Positions 9,655-23,033 of a DNA stretch of 64,000 nt are shown here, in pieces (the first letter of the stretch is position 1; every line of letters begins with the position of its first letter). Below the pieces are notes generated by a model, which saw only the letters and a list, made by a program, of their open reading frames with translations, was not told the DNA's origin and ran no database searches. Where the stretch lies: assembly GCF_000281065.1 (NCBI RefSeq), contig NZ_AKKK01000032.1, positions 1 to 64,000 on the forward strand. Reading direction: 5' to 3'. The stretch comes from Arthrobacter sp. M2012083 (GTDB taxonomy: Bacteria; Actinomycetota; Actinomycetes; Actinomycetales; Micrococcaceae). A program made the translations under genes and the position numbers.

Positions 9655-10077
9655 TTAGGCCGCCGAGCGGCCTTCTTCATCAGCCTGAGCAGCCAGGAAC
9701 TGGTCCGGATTGTTCAGTACAACAATTGTGGGCGTCCGGCCTTCAGGCCAATGACGGTGACCAGCGGGGACATGGTCCACTCCACCGGCGTTCCAAGGGT
9801 GGCATTTGGCGAGCCTTTTCGCTGCGAGCCAGCTGCCCTTCACGGCGCCATGCACCGTCACTGCTTCCAAGGCGTAGGCCGAGCAGGAGGGGAAGAAACG
9901 GCAAACCTGGCCGTACAGGGGTGAGACGACCTTACGGTACGCCTTCAGCAAGAGAATGAGGATGTTGCGGGGCAGCTCCCAGAGGAACGTGCCTACCGCT
10001 GCCGGAAGGCTCCGGTGCGGAACCTTCCCGGAGGGGTCGCTTGAGGAAGGAACGACGGCGGTGCTTATGTCATGCAC
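9655..10077 (-). CDS. yidD: Membrane protein insertion efficiency factor YidD
   Basis: About 140 residues from GTG at 10075-10077, chosen because GGAAGGG lies about 8 bases upstream; the frame is open further to 10140, inside rnpA. YidD is a small membrane-associated protein that assists YidC. Seen: the family core with amphipathic helix ILILLLKAYRKVVSPLYG, the conserved CRFFPSCSAYALEA cysteine motif, and the LAKCHPWNAGGVDHVP signature. The C-terminal tail is longer than the usual 70-90 residues. It overlaps the end of rnpA by 8 bp. Confidence 0.92.
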   Translation of the reverse strand: MHDISTAVVPSSSDPSGKVPHRSLPAAVGTFLWELPRNILILLLKAYRKVVSPLYGQVCRFFPSCSAYALEAVTVHGAVKGSWLAAKRLAKCHPWNAGGVDHVPAGHRHWPEGRTPTIVVLNNPDQFLAAQADEEGRSAA

Positions 10078-10480
10078 GCGGTGTCCCTTCCGTTGTGGTG
10101 CCGTTGTGTTCGGTCGAAGCATTGCGTGGAGCTGATCCACCCAATCGCTTCGTCGTCACTGCCAGTGCGGCGTTGTAGTCCGAGAGCAACTGCTCCCAGC
10201 TGGCTGTTGCAGCTGCGGGCAGCGCCCGGACTACTACCGCCAGACCCGTTCCATGCGTGTGCAAGGACAGTGCGCCTGCTTCTCTCAGTCTCCTCTTAAC
10301 GAGGTTCCTGGTCACGGCGTTCCCGACGGCTTTGGAGACAATGAAGCCGATTCGACTCGGCTCCCCGGCCCCGATAGAGGCCGTATATAACACTAAGTTC
10401 CGGCGTCCATTGCGGACGCCGGAACGTACAGTTGTTGAAAAGTCGGTAGACGTCCGCAGACGGTTAGGGGTGGCTAGCAC
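10070..10480 (-). CDS. rnpA: Ribonuclease P protein component
   Basis: 136 residues, GTG start. Protein subunit that assists the catalytic RNA of RNase P in trimming tRNA 5' leaders. Seen: basic protein with N-terminal LRTSTDFSTTVRSG and the RNR signature NAVTRNLVKRRLREA at about residues 54-68. It follows rpmH by 41 bp and overlaps yidD, the standard arrangement. The C-terminal 20 residues are polar and poorly conserved. Confidence 0.95.
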   Translation of the reverse strand: MLATPNRLRTSTDFSTTVRSGVRNGRRNLVLYTASIGAGEPSRIGFIVSKAVGNAVTRNLVKRRLREAGALSLHTHGTGLAVVVRALPAAATASWEQLLSDYNAALAVTTKRLGGSAPRNASTEHNGTTTEGTPRA

Positions 10481-10521
10481 CGTCGAACCCGCAAAAAGAC
10501 CCTGACCGACAAGTCAGTTAT

Positions 10522-10659
10522 TTACGCCGACAGTTCGACGCGGCCCTTGCCGCGACGGGCAGCCAGGATGGCGCGGCCGGCACGGGTGCGCATACGAAGG
10601 CGGAAGCCGTGCTTCTTGGCCCGACGGCGGTTATTCGGCTGAAAAGTCCGCTTGCTCAC
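10522..10659 (-). CDS. rpmH: 50S ribosomal protein L34
   Basis: 45 residues from a GTG start, too short for a simple length cut-off. Translation begins [19 protein letters not shown] and ends GKGRVELSA, an unmistakable L34. First gene of the minus chain that runs through rnpA, yidD, yidC, jag, rsmG and parA to parB. Its promoter must lie in the spacer shared with dnaA. Confidence 0.97.
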   Translation of the reverse strand: MSKRTFQPNNRRRAKKHGFRLRMRTRAGRAILAARRGKGRVELSA

Positions 10660-11124
10660 GTTAGTTACTCCAGTGGATCAAAGGTGCGCCCACCCGATCA
10701 AAAAAGGGGAAGAACTGGCCGACGCTAAGTTTTGTATGTGCCTGCCGCCGTTGCCTCCCGCACGGTGAACGTACGGAGTTACAACTGATCTCAAAAGCGG
10801 ACACAAAGGACTTCACAACGTTAGGGCAAAAAGGCACCCACAGTCAAACCGGGAGCCTGCCGCGGAGGTATCCACAGCTGTGTTCAACCGCAGTTCCCTG
10901 CCTGTGGATGAAGTGGCTCACAGGCCGCTTTTGGGAACCACAGCGGTGTAATTATCCACAGGCAACTTCCCAGCTATCTTCTAGCGATTTCATCCCCTAG
11001 AGTGGCTCAGTAGCCCAATGTCCACCCGCTGTGTATAACTCTGTGGATTATCGCCCAGAACAGCGCCGCCGGAGGCACTTCGGCTGCCAGCAACGCCGGC
11101 AAGCAAGTATTTAGGAACTGATTG
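10660..11124. promoter_or_regulatory. rpmH-dnaA divergent spacer with DnaA boxes
   Basis: 465 bp without a gene, holding the promoters of rpmH (left) and dnaA (right). DnaA-box-like 9-mers: GTATCCACA 10868-10876, TGTGGATGA 10902-10910, exact TTATCCACA 10952-10960, and a pair TGTGTATAA 11030-11038 and TGTGGATTA 11042-11050 with a 12-bp step. This suggests DnaA autoregulation of dnaA and may form part of the origin. I could not assign -10/-35 boxes with confidence. Confidence 0.75.
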
Positions 11125-12543
11125 ATGACAGTAGACGAAGCCAACCACGCCAACACTGTCGGAAGTTCCTGGCGCAGGGTGCTGAGCCTCATGGAACAAG
11201 ACGACCGGGTATCACCCCGTCAGCGCGGTTTCGTCATACTCGCCCAGGCACAGGGCCTCATCGGTTCAACCCTGCTGGTGGCCGTGCCGAATGAACTCAC
11301 CCGCGAGGTCCTTCAGACGCAGGTCAAGGACGCCTTGGACGATGCCCTCCGCAATGTCTTCTCGGACGACATACGCTGTGCAATCGACGTGGACACCGAT
11401 CTGGTGCCCGTCCACGCTGAGCCCGAACCCGCCGTCGAGCTTTCCGCAGTATCCGACTTCGCCGAACCGAAGCCGCAGCCCACGCCACCGAGTACCTCGC
11501 ATGAGTTCGGCCGACTGAACCCGAAGTACATCTTCGATACATTTGTGATCGGTTCATCGAACCGCTTTGCCCATGCGGCTGCAGTGGCCGTGGCTGAAGC
11601 TCCGGCGAAGGCTTACAACCCTTTGTTCATCTACGGCGATTCAGGTTTGGGCAAGACCCACCTGCTTCACGCAATCGGACACTATGCCCGCCGGCTCTAC
11701 AGCGGCATCCGGGTCCGCTACGTGAACTCGGAAGAGTTCACCAACGACTTCATCAACTCCATCCGCGATGACGAAGGCACCAGCTTCAAGACCACGTACC
11801 GCAACGTGGACGTGCTCCTGATCGATGACATCCAGTTCCTGGCGGGCAAGGACCGGACCCAGGAAGAGTTCTTCCACACGTTCAATGCCCTGCACAACGC
11901 CAACAAGCAGGTTGTCATCACCTCCGACCAGCCGCCCAAGATGCTCGCCGGCTTCGAAGACCGCATGACGTCCCGTTTCGAGTGGGGCCTCCTGACGGAT
12001 ATCCAGCCCCCTGAACTGGAGACCCGTATCGCCATCCTTCGCAAGAAGGGCCTCAGCGAGGGTCTCTCCGCGCCGGACGATGCCTTGGAGTACATCGCTT
12101 CCAAGATCTCCAGCAACATCCGCGAACTTGAAGGCGCGCTGATCCGCGTCACGGCGTTCGCGAGCCTCAACCGTCAACCTGTGGACGTGGCCCTCGCTGA
12201 GATGGTCCTGAAGGACCTCATCACCGACGACGGTGCCCAGGAAATCACCGCGAAGCAGATCCTGGACCAGACAGCTGACTACTTCAAGCTCAGCATGGAA
12301 GAGCTCTGCAGCAAGTCCCGTACACGCACCCTGGTGACGGCCCGGCAGATCGCCATGTACCTGTGCCGCGAGCTGACGGACATGTCCTTGCCGAAGATCG
12401 GACAGGAGCTCGGTGGTCGTGACCACACCACCGTTATCCACGCAGACCGCAAGATCCGCGAGCTGATGGCAGAGCGCCGTGTGATTTACAACCAGGTCAC
12501 GGAGCTGACCAACCGGATCAAACAGCAGCAGCGGGACTCCTGA
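11125..12543 (+). CDS. dnaA: Chromosomal replication initiator DnaA
   Basis: 472 residues. AAA+ initiator that binds DnaA boxes and melts oriC. The start is ATG at 11125, preceded by AGGAAC about 7 bases upstream; a TTG directly before it is less likely. Seen: domain I (1-100), a Pro-rich linker (about 100-125), Walker A GDSGLGKT (171-178), Walker B LLIDDIQF (about 231-238), and domain IV with the DNA-contact signature [10 protein letters not shown] near residue 435. Length is within the actinobacterial range, with a short domain II. DnaA boxes flank the gene on both sides. Confidence 0.98.
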   Translation: MTVDEANHANTVGSSWRRVLSLMEQDDRVSPRQRGFVILAQAQGLIGSTLLVAVPNELTREVLQTQVKDALDDALRNVFSDDIRCAIDVDTDLVPVHAEPEPAVELSAVSDFAEPKPQPTPPSTSHEFGRLNPKYIFDTFVIGSSNRFAHAAAVAVAEAPAKAYNPLFIYGDSGLGKTHLLHAIGHYARRLYSGIRVRYVNSEEFTNDFINSIRDDEGTSFKTTYRNVDVLLIDDIQFLAGKDRTQEEFFHTFNALHNANKQVVITSDQPPKMLAGFEDRMTSRFEWGLLTDIQPPELETRIAILRKKGLSEGLSAPDDALEYIASKISSNIRELEGALIRVTAFASLNRQPVDVALAEMVLKDLITDDGAQEITAKQILDQTADYFKLSMEELCSKSRTRTLVTARQIAMYLCRELTDMSLPKIGQELGGRDHTTVIHADRKIRELMAERRVIYNQVTELTNRIKQQQRDS

Positions 12544-13118
12544 AATCCACATCGCGCCCGGCACTACATACCTTATTAACAGGTGCATGTGGATAAGCCT
12601 GTGGATACTTAAGGGGACAAGCGCGGTTAATGGGCTTAAAACCCTTAAGCCGTCTGTGGATCGTTAAAAACCGGCCTGGGAGTTGTCCCCATCCACACCC
12701 TGTTTAAAACCCAGTTAACGCACAATCCGTGAACAGGGCTTAACCGCGAAACGACGCGGCGAGATCGGGTTATCCACAGTTTCCACAGCAGTTATTAACA
12801 CTACGAATCCCAAAAAATTGAAATCCCTCAAATAACAATCTCGTTCTGCCACCCGCCCCGTCCCACAAAACGACAGACGACGAGCCAGGCCGTAGCCGGC
12901 CTGCGCCGTCCACATACGAGCGGTCCGGCCCGACGGGGATGGGTTAATCGCGGATCTTCCGGCTAAGCTGTCAGCAGCGCTCCCATCCTTGGGTCTGCTT
13001 GTAGTTCGCTAAGTGCGGACCATGCAGGTTCCGGTACCGGACTGCGAAGATTTAGCGGCTTCCAAGCAGGAAGCCGCAGCTACTACATGGCAGCAGCAAT
13101 GAAAGGCGGCACCCTTCC
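12544..13118. other. Putative oriC, dnaA-dnaN spacer
   Basis: 575 bp without a gene. DnaA-box-like 9-mers: TTATTAACA 12573, exact TGTGGATAA 12588 and TGTGGATAC 12600 (12-bp step), TGTGGATCG 12655, exact TTATCCACA 12770, TTTCCACAG 12780, TTATTAACA 12792. An AT-rich stretch at about 12808-12842 directly after the cluster could be the unwinding element. The right part (about 12900-13118) should hold the dnaN promoter; GAAAGGCGG at 13101-13109 is the dnaN ribosome site. Origin identity rests on position and boxes. Confidence 0.8.
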
Positions 13119-14243
13119 GTGAAGTTCAGAGTCGACCGCGACGTCCTGGCAGAAGCCGTTACGTGGACCGCGCGGTCGTTGTCTCCGCGGCCGCCCGTTC
13201 CCGTGCTTTCCGGCCTCCTCCTCAAAGCCGAGGCAGGAACCGTTAGCCTGTCCAGCTTTGACTACGAGACCTCAGCTCGTTTGGAAATCCCCGCGGATAT
13301 CGCCGTTGAAGGCACCATCTTGGTTTCGGGGCGCTTGTTGGCGGACATCTGCCGCAGCCTTCCATCGGCTCCTGTCGAAGTCGAGACAGATGGCAGCAAA
13401 GTCACTCTTACCTGCCGCCGAAGCAGCTTTCACCTGGCCACCATGCCCGAGTCGGAGTACCCGGCACTACCGGCCCTTCCCGCGATCAGCGGCACCTTGC
13501 CCGGCGATGCTTTCGCGCAGGCTGTGTCCCAGGTGATCATCGCGGCAAGCAAGGATGACACCCTTCCGATACTCACCGGCGTTCGTATGGAGATCGAGGA
13601 TGACCTCATCACCCTCCTTGCCACGGACCGCTACCGCCTCGCCATGCGCGAGGTCCCGTGGAAGCCTGTAACTCCGGGCATTTCCACCAGCGCCCTGGTC
13701 AAATCCAAGACCCTGAACGAAGTGGCCAAAACCCTCGGCGGCAGCGGCGACATCAACCTCGCCCTTGCCGACGACGACAGCCGTCTCATTGGTTTCGAAA
13801 GTGGTGGACGGACCACCACGTCACTTCTGGTTGACGGCGACTACCCCAAGATCCGTTCACTCTTCCCGGACTCCACGCCGATCCACGCAACAGTCCAGAC
13901 CCAGGAACTTGTGGAGGCCGTTCGCCGTGTCTCGCTTGTGGCCGAGCGAAACACTCCGGTCCGTCTTGCTTTCACCCAAGGCCTGCTGAACCTTGATGCC
14001 GGTACTGGCGAAGATGCGCAGGCCTCCGAGGAGCTGGAAGCCCAGCTTTCCGGTGAAGACATCACCGTTGCGTTCAACCCGCATTATTTGGTTGAAGGCT
14101 TGAGCGTCATCGAAACCAAATACGTTCGTTTCTCCTTTACCACTGCCCCCAAGCCGGCCATGATTACGGCCCAGGCAGAAGCAGATGGCGAAGACCAGGA
14201 CGACTACCGTTACCTCGTGATGCCGGTCCGCCTCCCCAACTAG
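13119..14243 (+). CDS. dnaN: DNA polymerase III beta sliding clamp
   Basis: 374 residues, GTG start about 10 bases after GAAAGGCGG. The ring-shaped clamp tethers replicative polymerase and recruits repair factors. Seen: three clamp-fold domains of about 120 residues each, beginning MKFRVDRDVLAEAVTWTAR, with conserved GVRMEIEDDLITLLATDRYRLA in the second domain and the C-terminal YRYLVMPVRLPN that forms part of the peptide-binding pocket. Followed by gnd after 65 bp. Confidence 0.98.
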   Translation: MKFRVDRDVLAEAVTWTARSLSPRPPVPVLSGLLLKAEAGTVSLSSFDYETSARLEIPADIAVEGTILVSGRLLADICRSLPSAPVEVETDGSKVTLTCRRSSFHLATMPESEYPALPALPAISGTLPGDAFAQAVSQVIIAASKDDTLPILTGVRMEIEDDLITLLATDRYRLAMREVPWKPVTPGISTSALVKSKTLNEVAKTLGGSGDINLALADDDSRLIGFESGGRTTTSLLVDGDYPKIRSLFPDSTPIHATVQTQELVEAVRRVSLVAERNTPVRLAFTQGLLNLDAGTGEDAQASEELEAQLSGEDITVAFNPHYLVEGLSVIETKYVRFSFTTAPKPAMITAQAEADGEDQDDYRYLVMPVRLPN

Positions 14244-14308
14244 CTGCGAGCCGATTGGGCCCAGCCCGGTACCGTTTCCCGCCACTTCCACAGAAAAGAG
14301 TTCACACT

Positions 14309-15193
14309 GTGCACATCGGACTGATCGGCCTCGGAAAAATGGGTTTCAACATGCGGGAACGCATGAGGAACGGTGGCATTGAAGTCACAGGTTTTGATCG
14401 CAATCCCGATGTCACGGACGTCGCGTCGGTTGATGAACTCATCGCGGCATTGCCCACTCCTCGGTTGGTATGGGTCATGGTTCCATCCGGTGCCACCACG
14501 GATGCCGTCGTAACCGAACTTGGCGAGAAACTCAGCCCCGGCGACTTGGTCATCGACGGCGGCAACTCACGATTCACGGAAGACCAGAAGCACGCTGCTG
14601 CACTTGCCGAAAAGAGCATCCGCTTCGCGGATTGTGGTGTGTCCGGCGGTGTTTGGGGCCTCCAGAACGGTTATGGCCTCATGGCAGGCGGTGCCGACGA
14701 GGACATTGAACTTGCCATGCCCGTTTTCGATGCCCTCCGTCCCGAGGGTGAACGGGCAGACAGCTTCGTCCACGTTGGCGGAGTTGGTGCGGGCCACTAC
14801 GCCAAGATGGTTCACAACGGCATTGAGTACGGCCTCATGCAGGCGTACGCCGAGGGCTACGAATTGCTGGCTGCAAAGGACATCGTGAAGGACCTTCCGG
14901 GGACTTTCCGTGCGTGGCAAAAGGGCACGGTTGTCCGTTCGTGGCTTTTGGACCTTATGGTCAAGGCATTGGACGAAGATCCAGGCTTGGCCTCGATCGA
15001 TGACTACGTCGAGGACTCCGGCGAAGGCCGTTGGACCGTGGAAGAAGCGATCGCCAATGCTGTGCCCGCGCCTGCAATCACGGCTGCACTCTTTGCCCGC
15101 TTTGCCTCCCGCGAAGACAATTCACCTGCCATGAAGATGGTTTCCGCACTGCGCCACCAGTTCGGCGGACACGCCACCCGTCCGGCCAACTAG
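14309..15193 (+). CDS. gnd: 6-phosphogluconate dehydrogenase, decarboxylating, short form
   Basis: 294 residues from GTG at 14309, with AAAAGAG upstream; the open frame extends further left without family homology. Oxidatively decarboxylates 6-phosphogluconate to ribulose 5-phosphate. Seen: N-terminal Rossmann motif [16 protein letters not shown], substrate-site GVSGGVWG and the catalytic [16 protein letters not shown]. It belongs to the short (about 300-residue) GndA/YqeC-type group, not the 470-residue form. Its place between dnaN and recF is standard in actinobacteria. Confidence 0.94.
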   Translation: MHIGLIGLGKMGFNMRERMRNGGIEVTGFDRNPDVTDVASVDELIAALPTPRLVWVMVPSGATTDAVVTELGEKLSPGDLVIDGGNSRFTEDQKHAAALAEKSIRFADCGVSGGVWGLQNGYGLMAGGADEDIELAMPVFDALRPEGERADSFVHVGGVGAGHYAKMVHNGIEYGLMQAYAEGYELLAAKDIVKDLPGTFRAWQKGTVVRSWLLDLMVKALDEDPGLASIDDYVEDSGEGRWTVEEAIANAVPAPAITAALFARFASREDNSPAMKMVSALRHQFGGHATRPAN

Positions 15194-15216
15194 GCCGCAG
15201 GAGTCCTACGAACGGC

Positions 15217-16410
15217 GTGTACCTCGAACATCTTTCGCTGACGGATTTCCGAAGCTATGCACAAGTCGACCTGAAACTCGGCCCCGGCGTGACGGTCTTG
15301 GTGGGTTCCAACGGAATCGGCAAGACCAACCTCATGGAAGCCATCGGGTACCTGGCCACGTTGAGTTCCCACCGGGTCAGCACGGACGCTCCACTTCTTC
15401 GTTTCGGCACGGAGCGCGCCATGATCCGGGCGAGGCTCGTCCGTGGCGAGCAGGCAACGGTTATTGAGCTTGAGATCAACTCCGGGCGCGCGAACCGTGG
15501 GCGCATCAACCGCAGCAACCCGGTCCGGGCCAGAGACATTTTGGGAATCTGCCAAACGGTGTTGTTCGCACCCGAGGATTTAGCGCTGGTCAAGGGCGAT
15601 CCTTCGAACCGGAGGCGCTTTCTGGACGAGCTGCTGGTGAGCCTCGTTCCGCGGCACGCTGCAACCCGCAGCGACTATGACCGAGTATTGAAGCAACGCA
15701 ATGCCCTGCTGAAATCGGCTCGTACCGGCAAGTTCACCGCCGGGCACGAGGCAACCCTGGATGTCTGGGATCAGCACATGGCCCGTGCCGGCGCGGATCT
15801 CCTTCACGCACGCCTGGAACTTGTGGAGCGCTTGCGTCCCCACCTGAACAGCGCTTATGCCCAACTCACTGATGGATCCAAGGACGCTGGAGCCGTCTAC
15901 CGCTCAACCATTCAGGGCGTACTTGACGACGACGGCGGGCCGGCCGACCAGGCAACGGAGCCTTCGGCGTCGGTTGATGACCTCCGGCTGCTGTCCGTTG
16001 ACGAACTTACGGAGCGCTACATCCAGGCCTTCGCAGCCTCCAGGAAAAAGGAACTGGAACGGGGCATCTCCTTGGTGGGTCCGCACCGCGACGAACTGGA
16101 ACTCGTTCTGGGACAGGCCCCGGCCAAGGGTTACGCGTCGCATGGTGAAACGTGGTCCATGTGCCTGTCACTGCGTCTGGCTTCCTACTATGTGATGCTG
16201 GATGACGCCCGGACCGGTGGCACTGCGCCAATCCTCATCCTGGACGATGTTTTCGCGGAACTCGATGTCCAGCGGCGGCGTAAACTGGCAGCAATAGTCG
16301 CCGGTGCCGAGCAAGTACTGGTGACTGCCGCCGTCGATGCCGATATCCCCGAGGAGCTGGCCGGACGGCGCGTAACCGTTGTTCCGGGAGGCATCGATGG
16401 CGAAGGATAG
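15217..16410 (+). CDS. recF: DNA replication and repair protein RecF
   Basis: 397 residues from GTG at 15217, after AGGAGT at 15200-15205. SMC-like ATPase that loads RecA at gaps through RecOR. Seen: N-terminal [14 protein letters not shown], Walker [10 protein letters not shown] (30-38), the signature region [12 protein letters not shown] and Walker [12 protein letters not shown] near 345-355. The last 14 bases overlap dciA. Length is typical. Confidence 0.97.
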   Translation: MYLEHLSLTDFRSYAQVDLKLGPGVTVLVGSNGIGKTNLMEAIGYLATLSSHRVSTDAPLLRFGTERAMIRARLVRGEQATVIELEINSGRANRGRINRSNPVRARDILGICQTVLFAPEDLALVKGDPSNRRRFLDELLVSLVPRHAATRSDYDRVLKQRNALLKSARTGKFTAGHEATLDVWDQHMARAGADLLHARLELVERLRPHLNSAYAQLTDGSKDAGAVYRSTIQGVLDDDGGPADQATEPSASVDDLRLLSVDELTERYIQAFAASRKKELERGISLVGPHRDELELVLGQAPAKGYASHGETWSMCLSLRLASYYVMLDDARTGGTAPILILDDVFAELDVQRRRKLAAIVAGAEQVLVTAAVDADIPEELAGRRVTVVPGGIDGEG

Positions 16411-16951
16411 CCACGAAGGACTTCAACCCGGCCGTGAGCCGGATGAAATTGATGCTGCCCAAGCGGCGCTGAACCGGATGCGCGAAGCCGCAGCTGCCCG
16501 GGGCGAAGTACGGCAACGTGCGCCAAGGCCCGGATCCGCTCCACAACGCAAAGGGCTGCGGGATACCAGGGGCTTCACCCAATTCCATGGCAGCGGCCGT
16601 GATCCCTTGGGACTTGGAAAAGTAGTAGGTCGTTTGGTGGCCGAACGCGGTTGGACCTCGCCTGTGGCCGTCGGCTCGGTCATGGCGGAGTGGGAGACTC
16701 TGGTGGGGCCGGACATCTCCGCCCACTGCACGCCGGAGAGCTTCACCGACACCACGCTTCATGTTCGTTGCGACTCCACGGCTTGGGCCACGCAGCTGCG
16801 GCTTTTGAGCACCAGCCTCTTGGAGATGTTCCGAAATGAACTGGGCGAAGGAGTGGTCACGAGCATTCAGGTGCTGGGGCCGTCAGCTCCAAGTTGGCGA
16901 AAAGGCGGGCGCAGCGTCAACGGTCGCGGACCGAGGGACACTTACGGCTAA
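16397..16951 (+). CDS. DUF721 / DciA family protein
   Basis: 184 residues from ATG at 16397, with GGGAGG about 6 bases upstream and inside the end of recF. DciA-type proteins are ancestral partners of the replicative helicase DnaB and help load it, replacing DnaC/DnaI. Seen: variable N-terminal half (1-70, Arg/Pro-rich), then the DUF721 core with [34 protein letters not shown] split across 70-110 and [18 protein letters not shown]. Position between recF and gyrB is the actinobacterial norm. The loader role is inferred from the family. Confidence 0.9.
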   Translation: MAKDSHEGLQPGREPDEIDAAQAALNRMREAAAARGEVRQRAPRPGSAPQRKGLRDTRGFTQFHGSGRDPLGLGKVVGRLVAERGWTSPVAVGSVMAEWETLVGPDISAHCTPESFTDTTLHVRCDSTAWATQLRLLSTSLLEMFRNELGEGVVTSIQVLGPSAPSWRKGGRSVNGRGPRDTYG

Positions 16952-19366
<2,415 letters not shown>

Positions 19367-19428
19367 GGGCCCATTCGGGCAATTGATATTCCAGAACTGA
19401 CATATACCTGAAACGGAAACCTTAGATT

Positions 19429-22098
19429 ATGAGTGACGAAACTCCCGAAGTCCCGGCGGAATCCAACGCTGATGACGTCATCCTTGAGGGCGATGTGCTG
19501 ACCGACCGCGTCGAACAGGTGGACCTGCAAACGGAAATGCAGCGTTCCTACCTGGACTACGCAATGGCCGTTATCGTGGGCCGAGCCCTCCCGGATGTCC
19601 GCGATGGCCTCAAACCGGTGCACCGCCGTGTTTTGTACGCGATGTTCGACGGCGGATACCGCCCCGACCGCTCTTTCAACAAGTGTGCCCGCGTCGTGGG
19701 CGACGTCATGGGTACGTACCACCCTCACGGCGACATGGCGATCTACGATGCCCTGGTCCGCCTCATCCAGGACTGGACCATGCGCTACCCGCTGGCACTC
19801 GGTCAAGGTAACTTCGGTTCGCCCGGTAACGACGGCGCTGCTGCACCGCGTTACACCGAAACCAAGATGGCCCAGCTGGCCATGGAAATGGTCCGCGACA
19901 TCGACGAAGAAACCGTCGACTTCCAGGACAACTACGACGGCAAGAACCAGGAACCCACCATCCTGCCGGCGCGTTTCCCCAACCTGCTGGTCAACGGCTC
20001 CTCAGGTATCGCCGTCGGCATGGCCACCAACATTCCGCCGCACAACCTTCGCGAGGTTGCCGAAGGCGTCCAGTGGGCGCTTGATAACCCCACCGCCACG
20101 CGCGAAGAGCTCCTCGAAGCACTGCTGCTGCGTATCAAGGGCCCCGACTTCCCCACGGGAGCCACCATTCTGGGCCACAAGGGGATCGAAGACGCCTACC
20201 GAACCGGCCGCGGTTCCATCACCATGCGGGCCGTGGTCAACGTGGAGGAACTCCAAGGCCGCACGTGCCTGGTGGTGACCGAGCTTCCGTACCAGGCCAA
20301 CCCGGACAACCTGGCCATCAAGATCGCCGAACTGGTCAAGGACGGTAAGATCCAGGGCATCGCGGACCTCCGCGATGAAACCTCCGGTCGCACCGGCCAG
20401 CGCCTGGTGATCGTGCTCAAGCGCGATGCCGTGGCCAAGGTGGTCCTCAACAACCTGTACAAGCACACCCAGCTGCAGGACAACTTCTCGGCGAACATGC
20501 TGGCAATCGTCGACGGCGTCCCGCGCACGCTGAGCCTGGATGCCTTCATCCGGCACTGGGTTGCGCACCAAATGGACGTCATTGCCCGACGGACCCGCTA
20601 CCGCTTGCGCAAGGCCGAGGAAGAAGCGCACATTCTGCGGGCACTCCTCAAGGCACTGGACATGCTGGACGAGGTCATTGCGCTTATCCGCGCCTCCAAC
20701 ACCACGGAAGCGGCCCGTGAGGGACTCATGGAGCTCCTGGAGATCGACGAACTTCAGGCCCGCGCCATCCTGGACATGCAGCTGCGCCGTTTGGCTGCCC
20801 TGGAACGCCAGAAGATCCAGGACCGGCACTCCGAGCTCGAAGCGATGATTCAGGAATACAACGCGATCCTGGCTTCCGAGGAACGCCAGCGCCAGATCAT
20901 CAGCGAGGAACTAGCGGAGATCGTTGCCAAGCACGGCGACGACCGCCGTACGCACATCCTGATGGGCTTCGATGGCGACATGTCCATGGAGGACCTGATC
21001 CCCGAAGAGGAAATGGTTGTCACCATCACCCGTGGCGGCTACGTCAAGCGCACCCGCAGCGACAACTACCGTTCGCAGCAGCGTGGCGGCAAGGGCATCA
21101 AGGGTGCGCAGCTGCGTGGCGACGACGTGGTGGAGCACTTCTTCGTCACCACCACGCACCACTGGTTGCTGTTCTTCACCAACCTTGGACGCGTGTACCG
21201 GGCAAAGGCTTACGAACTGGCAGAAGCCGGCCGCGATGCCAAGGGCCAGCACGTCGCCAACTTGCTGGCCTTCCAGCCCGATGAGCACATCGCCCAGGTC
21301 CTTGACCTGAGGGACTACCAGCAGGCTCCGTACCTGGTCCTGGCCACCAAGAATGGCTTGGTCAAGAAGACACGGTTGGAGGACTATGACACCAACCGTA
21401 CGGCCGGCGTCATCGCTATCAACCTGCGCGATGAAGACGAGCTTGTCTCGGCCCAGTTGGTCAGCGAAACCGATGACCTCCTCCTGGTGTCACGCAAGGG
21501 CCAGTCCATCCGCTTCACGGCAACCGATGATGCGTTGCGTCCCATGGGCCGCGCCACCTCCGGTGTGACCGGTATGAAGTTCCGTGAAGACGACGAACTT
21601 CTTGCCGCGGACGTTGTCCAGGACGGCTCTTTCGTGTTCATCGTGACCGAAGGTGGCTACGCCAAGCGGACCGCCGTGGACGAGTATCGGCTCCAGGGCC
21701 GTGGCGGCCTGGGCATCAAGGTGGCCAAGCTGGCTGAAGACCGCGGTGACCTTGTTGGCGCACTGATCGTGCAGGAAGAGGACGAAGTCCTGGTGGTCAT
21801 GGAGGGCGGCAAGGTGGTCCGCTCGGCCGTGACCGGCGTCCCCGCCAAGGGCCGCGACACCATGGGTGTCATCTTCGCCAAGCCGGACAAGAACGACCGC
21901 ATTATCGAGGTTGCGCGCAACAGCGAACGCGGCCTGGAAGTAGAAGAGTCAGAGGACGGACTCGACGATGACGTAACGTTGGCTGCAAACGACGGCGCCT
22001 CCGAGGTGACCGTGACGGACGAAACGGAAAACGACGCAGACCCGGAAATCGAAACGGGCGCGGAGCTGAACGAAGACAATACCGGAGGTAACGAGTGA
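19429..22098 (+). CDS. gyrA: DNA gyrase subunit A
   Basis: 889 residues, ATG start. Breakage-reunion subunit of gyrase. Seen: catalytic Tyr142 in PRYTETKM, quinolone-region motif [13 protein letters not shown] (98-110), and a C-terminal beta-pinwheel with GyrA-box-like [12 protein letters not shown]. Odd: the residue equivalent to E. coli Ser83 (M. tuberculosis Ala90) is Met103, codon ATG at 19735-19737, while Asp107 (E. coli Asp87) is kept. The last 60 residues form an acidic tail. The stop overlaps the next GTG, so translation of the DUF3566 gene is probably coupled. Confidence 0.98.
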   Translation: MSDETPEVPAESNADDVILEGDVLTDRVEQVDLQTEMQRSYLDYAMAVIVGRALPDVRDGLKPVHRRVLYAMFDGGYRPDRSFNKCARVVGDVMGTYHPHGDMAIYDALVRLIQDWTMRYPLALGQGNFGSPGNDGAAAPRYTETKMAQLAMEMVRDIDEETVDFQDNYDGKNQEPTILPARFPNLLVNGSSGIAVGMATNIPPHNLREVAEGVQWALDNPTATREELLEALLLRIKGPDFPTGATILGHKGIEDAYRTGRGSITMRAVVNVEELQGRTCLVVTELPYQANPDNLAIKIAELVKDGKIQGIADLRDETSGRTGQRLVIVLKRDAVAKVVLNNLYKHTQLQDNFSANMLAIVDGVPRTLSLDAFIRHWVAHQMDVIARRTRYRLRKAEEEAHILRALLKALDMLDEVIALIRASNTTEAAREGLMELLEIDELQARAILDMQLRRLAALERQKIQDRHSELEAMIQEYNAILASEERQRQIISEELAEIVAKHGDDRRTHILMGFDGDMSMEDLIPEEEMVVTITRGGYVKRTRSDNYRSQQRGGKGIKGAQLRGDDVVEHFFVTTTHHWLLFFTNLGRVYRAKAYELAEAGRDAKGQHVANLLAFQPDEHIAQVLDLRDYQQAPYLVLATKNGLVKKTRLEDYDTNRTAGVIAINLRDEDELVSAQLVSETDDLLLVSRKGQSIRFTATDDALRPMGRATSGVTGMKFREDDELLAADVVQDGSFVFIVTEGGYAKRTAVDEYRLQGRGGLGIKVAKLAEDRGDLVGALIVQEEDEVLVVMEGGKVVRSAVTGVPAKGRDTMGVIFAKPDKNDRIIEVARNSERGLEVEESEDGLDDDVTLAANDGASEVTVTDETENDADPEIETGAELNEDNTGGNE

Positions 22099-22799
22099 GT
22101 AATTCCGACTCATATCCCAAGCCGAGCACAGGTGTCCCCGGCGGACTCCGGCAGCCCTCGGGCAGCGCACAGGCAGGAACACCTGCACGGCCCCAGCAGC
22201 GTCCCGGAACCGGTTCTTCCGGCGCCGGCGCGGGTGGAGCACGTCCCGCAGGTGGCACCAACTCCGCCCAGCGGCCTACCGGTGCTCCCGGCCAGCGTCC
22301 GGCCACCGGGGCGCAGCGTCCCGCCGGTGCCCCGGGCCAACGTCCCGCGCAGCCAGGCCAGCGTCCCGCAGGCACGGCTACCCAGCGCCCTGCCCAAGGT
22401 GGTCCCGGACTTGTGAAGCCGGCCCCAAAGGCAAAGGTTCGGCGTGCGCGCCTCCTTATCAGCAAGGTCGACCCTTGGTCGGTGCTGAAGATGGCATTTC
22501 TGCTGTCTGTTGCATTGGGCATCGTCACCGTCGTGGCAGCAATTGTTCTGTGGACCGTGTTGGATCTCACAGGCATCTTTAATCAGGTGGATAGCCTTCT
22601 CGGCACCCTGGCGGGCTCCGAAGGCAGCGGGTTCGAACTGAAGAAGATTGCTTCGCTTGGCCAGGTGGCATCGTTTGCCACCATCATCGCCGTAGTGAAC
22701 GTGGTCCTGCTGACTGCTCTGTCCATGCTTTCGGCCGTGCTGTATAACATTTCCGCAACGTTGGTTGGTGGCGTTGGCGTCACCCTGACCGACGACTAG
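22095..22799 (+). CDS. DUF3566 transmembrane protein
   Basis: 234 residues, GTG start overlapping the gyrA stop. Conserved actinobacterial protein of unknown function always found after gyrA; the M. tuberculosis counterpart is Rv0007. Seen: residues about 1-110 are low-complexity and Pro/Gly/Gln/Ala-rich with repeats of the type QRPxGxPG; then a basic stretch [19 protein letters not shown], followed by two hydrophobic helices (about 130-155 and 195-225) separated by an external loop. Predicted cytoplasmic N-terminal tail and membrane anchor. Confidence 0.92.
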   Translation: MSNSDSYPKPSTGVPGGLRQPSGSAQAGTPARPQQRPGTGSSGAGAGGARPAGGTNSAQRPTGAPGQRPATGAQRPAGAPGQRPAQPGQRPAGTATQRPAQGGPGLVKPAPKAKVRRARLLISKVDPWSVLKMAFLLSVALGIVTVVAAIVLWTVLDLTGIFNQVDSLLGTLAGSEGSGFELKKIASLGQVASFATIIAVVNVVLLTALSMLSAVLYNISATLVGGVGVTLTDD

Positions 22800-22805
22800 C
22801 AAAAA

Positions 22806-22846
22806 TCCCCGGAAATAGGCTGAAATTGGCGGAAATCATCCGGGGA
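22806..22846 (+). other. Inverted repeat after the gyrase operon
   Basis: Arms TCCCCGGA (22806-22813) and TCCGGGGA (22839-22846) with a 25-base loop. No T-run follows, so it is at most a weak or factor-assisted terminator of gyrB-gyrA-DUF3566. Confidence 0.4.
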
Positions 22847-22857
22847 AATGCCTCGAT

Positions 22858-22887
22858 TTGAGATCGGGCCGGGATGTGCTGTACAGT
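22858..22887 (+). promoter_or_regulatory. Candidate promoter of tRNA-Ile
   Basis: TTGAGA (22858-22863) and TACAGT (22882-22887) are separated by 18 bp, a reasonable vegetative promoter. The predicted start is about 20 bases before the tRNA. Confidence 0.5.
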
Positions 22888-22912
22888 CATATCTCGGCCC
22901 GATGAGGCATCG

Positions 22913-22986
22913 GGGCGTATAGCTCAGGCGGTTAGAGCGCTTCGCTGATAACGAAGAGGTCCCAGGTTCAAGTCCTGGTACGCCCA
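22913..22986 (+). tRNA. tRNA-Ile (GAT)
   Basis: 74 bases. Acceptor GGGCGTA pairs with TACGCCC, followed by discriminator A. D-arm AGCTCAGGCGGTTAGAGCG, anticodon loop CTGATAA with GAT, and T-arm GGTTCAAGTCC are all standard. No CCA is encoded. Confidence 0.97.
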
Positions 22987-23033
22987 CGGAACCGAAAGAG
23001 GTTCAGGTAAAACTGAACCGGAATGAGGTGCTT

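Noticed and set aside
11641..12588. 315-codon minus frame opposite dnaA
   Set aside because: Antisense shadow of dnaA with no ribosome site or homology.
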